A stretch of DNA of 64,000 nt from Pseudomonas chlororaphis subsp. aurantiaca (lineage in GTDB: Bacteria > Pseudomonadota > Gammaproteobacteria > Pseudomonadales > Pseudomonadaceae): positions 4,216,001 to 4,280,000 of the forward strand of contig NZ_CP059162.1 of assembly GCF_013466605.1 (NCBI RefSeq), in the 5' to 3' direction. Shown one piece after another: positions 63,540 through 64,000 of the stretch. Numbering within the stretch: the stretch's first letter is position 1; the number at the start of each line of letters is the position of its first letter. The position numbers and the translations under genes are program-made. The notes under the pieces were generated by a model. That model searched no databases. It saw only the letters and a program-made list of their open reading frames with translations, and had not been told where the DNA came from.

Positions 63540-64000
63540 TCAGCTCAGCACGAAGTCCACCGGTTGCAGCACCGGCGGCAGTTGGGTCGCCCCCAGGGCA
63601 TCCAGTACCTCGCGCTCGATGGTGCGTACCAGGGCGTTGGTCGGCAGGTCGTTCTCGTCCCGGCCGAAAGGGTCTTCCAGCTCGTCGCCAATGGCATCCA
63701 GGCCGAAGAACGTATAACTGACGATGGCCGTGAAGATCGGCGTCAGCCAGCCCAGGGGCTCGGCCATGGCAAAGGGCAGCAGGATGCAGAAGATGTAGCT
63801 GGTGCGGTGCAGCAACAGCGTGTAGGGAAAAGGCAATGGCGTGCTCTTGATCCGTTCGCAGATGGTCTGGGCGTTGGTCAGGCTGCTCAGGTGATTGGCC
63901 AGCAGCGTGTAGCGCCATTCGCTGATCGCCCCGGATTCGGCCAGGGTCGAGCACTGTTGGCCGACGTGGCGCAGGATGCTGTCCGGCACGTTGGGCGCCT
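63540..64000 (-). CDS. Bestrophin-like (YneE/UPF0187) membrane protein, 5' end outside window
   Basis: The frame is open to the window edge, leaving about 153 C-terminal codons. The bestrophin-like channel pattern is visible: LANHLSSLTNAQTICERIKS, then TPLPFPYTLLLHRTSYIFC, a membrane helix set (LLPFAMAEPLGWLTPIFTAI) and the acidic GLDAIGDELEDPFGRDENDLP. These proteins form anion or cation channels in the inner membrane. It is upstream of moaC on the same strand, with a 78-bp gap. Confidence 0.87.
   Translation of the reverse strand, partial: APNVPDSILRHVGQQCSTLAESGAISEWRYTLLANHLSSLTNAQTICERIKSTPLPFPYTLLLHRTSYIFCILLPFAMAEPLGWLTPIFTAIVSYTFFGLDAIGDELEDPFGRDENDLPTNALVRTIEREVLDALGATQLPPVLQPVDFVLS

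Overview
The window is about 64 kb of a high-GC pseudomonad chromosome. The gene content fits the Pseudomonas fluorescens/protegens/chlororaphis group: a lexA2-imuA-imuB-dnaE2 mutagenesis cassette, EptA, a TorF porin, DyP peroxidase, a dual-domain beta-propeller phytase with its own TonB system, and REP palindromes built on the GTAGGAGCGAG motif. The species assignment is an inference from gene content and codon style; no rRNA or housekeeping marker lies in the window.

Layout. Positions 1-4.5 kb hold the end of an endonuclease/exonuclease/phosphatase protein, a remnant of an AraC regulator, a PrpF-family isomerase, a DUF3302/HlyD membrane pair resembling E. coli YiaW/YiaV, and a GNAT acetyltransferase. 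From 4.7 to 8.2 kb is a small accessory island: LysE exporter, second GNAT protein, an AT-rich zinc-ribbon membrane protein, an IS2-type IS3-family insertion sequence (6645-7971) and a gene fragment cut off at the IS edge. From 8.5 to 17.7 kb come a histidine phosphatase and SCP2 protein, an orphan HoxX-like protein, a solitary AT-rich KAP-type P-loop NTPase (a possible defence gene), a large MGH1-like glucosidase and small exported or hypothetical proteins.

From 17.8 to 27.5 kb: DsbA; a LysR regulator divergent from a two-gene operon (a fatty-acid-hydroxylase fold fused to a lipid-binding-like domain, then an SMP-30-like propeller); YdcH; a UvrA paralogue; and a hybrid sensor kinase. From 27.6 to 33.4 kb lies the complete SOS cassette lexA2-imuA-imuB-dnaE2, translationally coupled, with a palindromic operator over the lexA2 start. 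From 33.4 to 42 kb: a LysR regulator divergent from an exported amidohydrolase and TorF porin, EptA, an oxidoreductase, DyP peroxidase and an AraC regulator.

Two blocks stand out as functional systems. (1) 43.1-46.3 kb encodes a lipoprotein cytochrome c, a Tat-exported flavin oxidoreductase of the aldonolactone oxidase type and a Tat-exported PLP enzyme of the D-threonine-aldolase/D-serine-dehydratase fold, in one operon. This looks like an undescribed periplasmic oxidation pathway. (2) 46.6-53.2 kb encodes a TonB-dependent receptor, a beta-propeller phytase and a dedicated ExbB-ExbD-TonB set, with a good Pho-box match upstream of the receptor. This looks like a phosphate-regulated phytate scavenging locus. 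A degenerate GGDEF protein and an AraC regulator diverge from it.

The right end carries a GapN-type aldehyde dehydrogenase, an FUSC membrane protein, and molybdenum cofactor genes split into moaB-moeA, mobA, and moaC-moaD-moaE around a LysR gene. The window ends inside a bestrophin-like gene. No tRNA, rRNA or CRISPR array was recognised.
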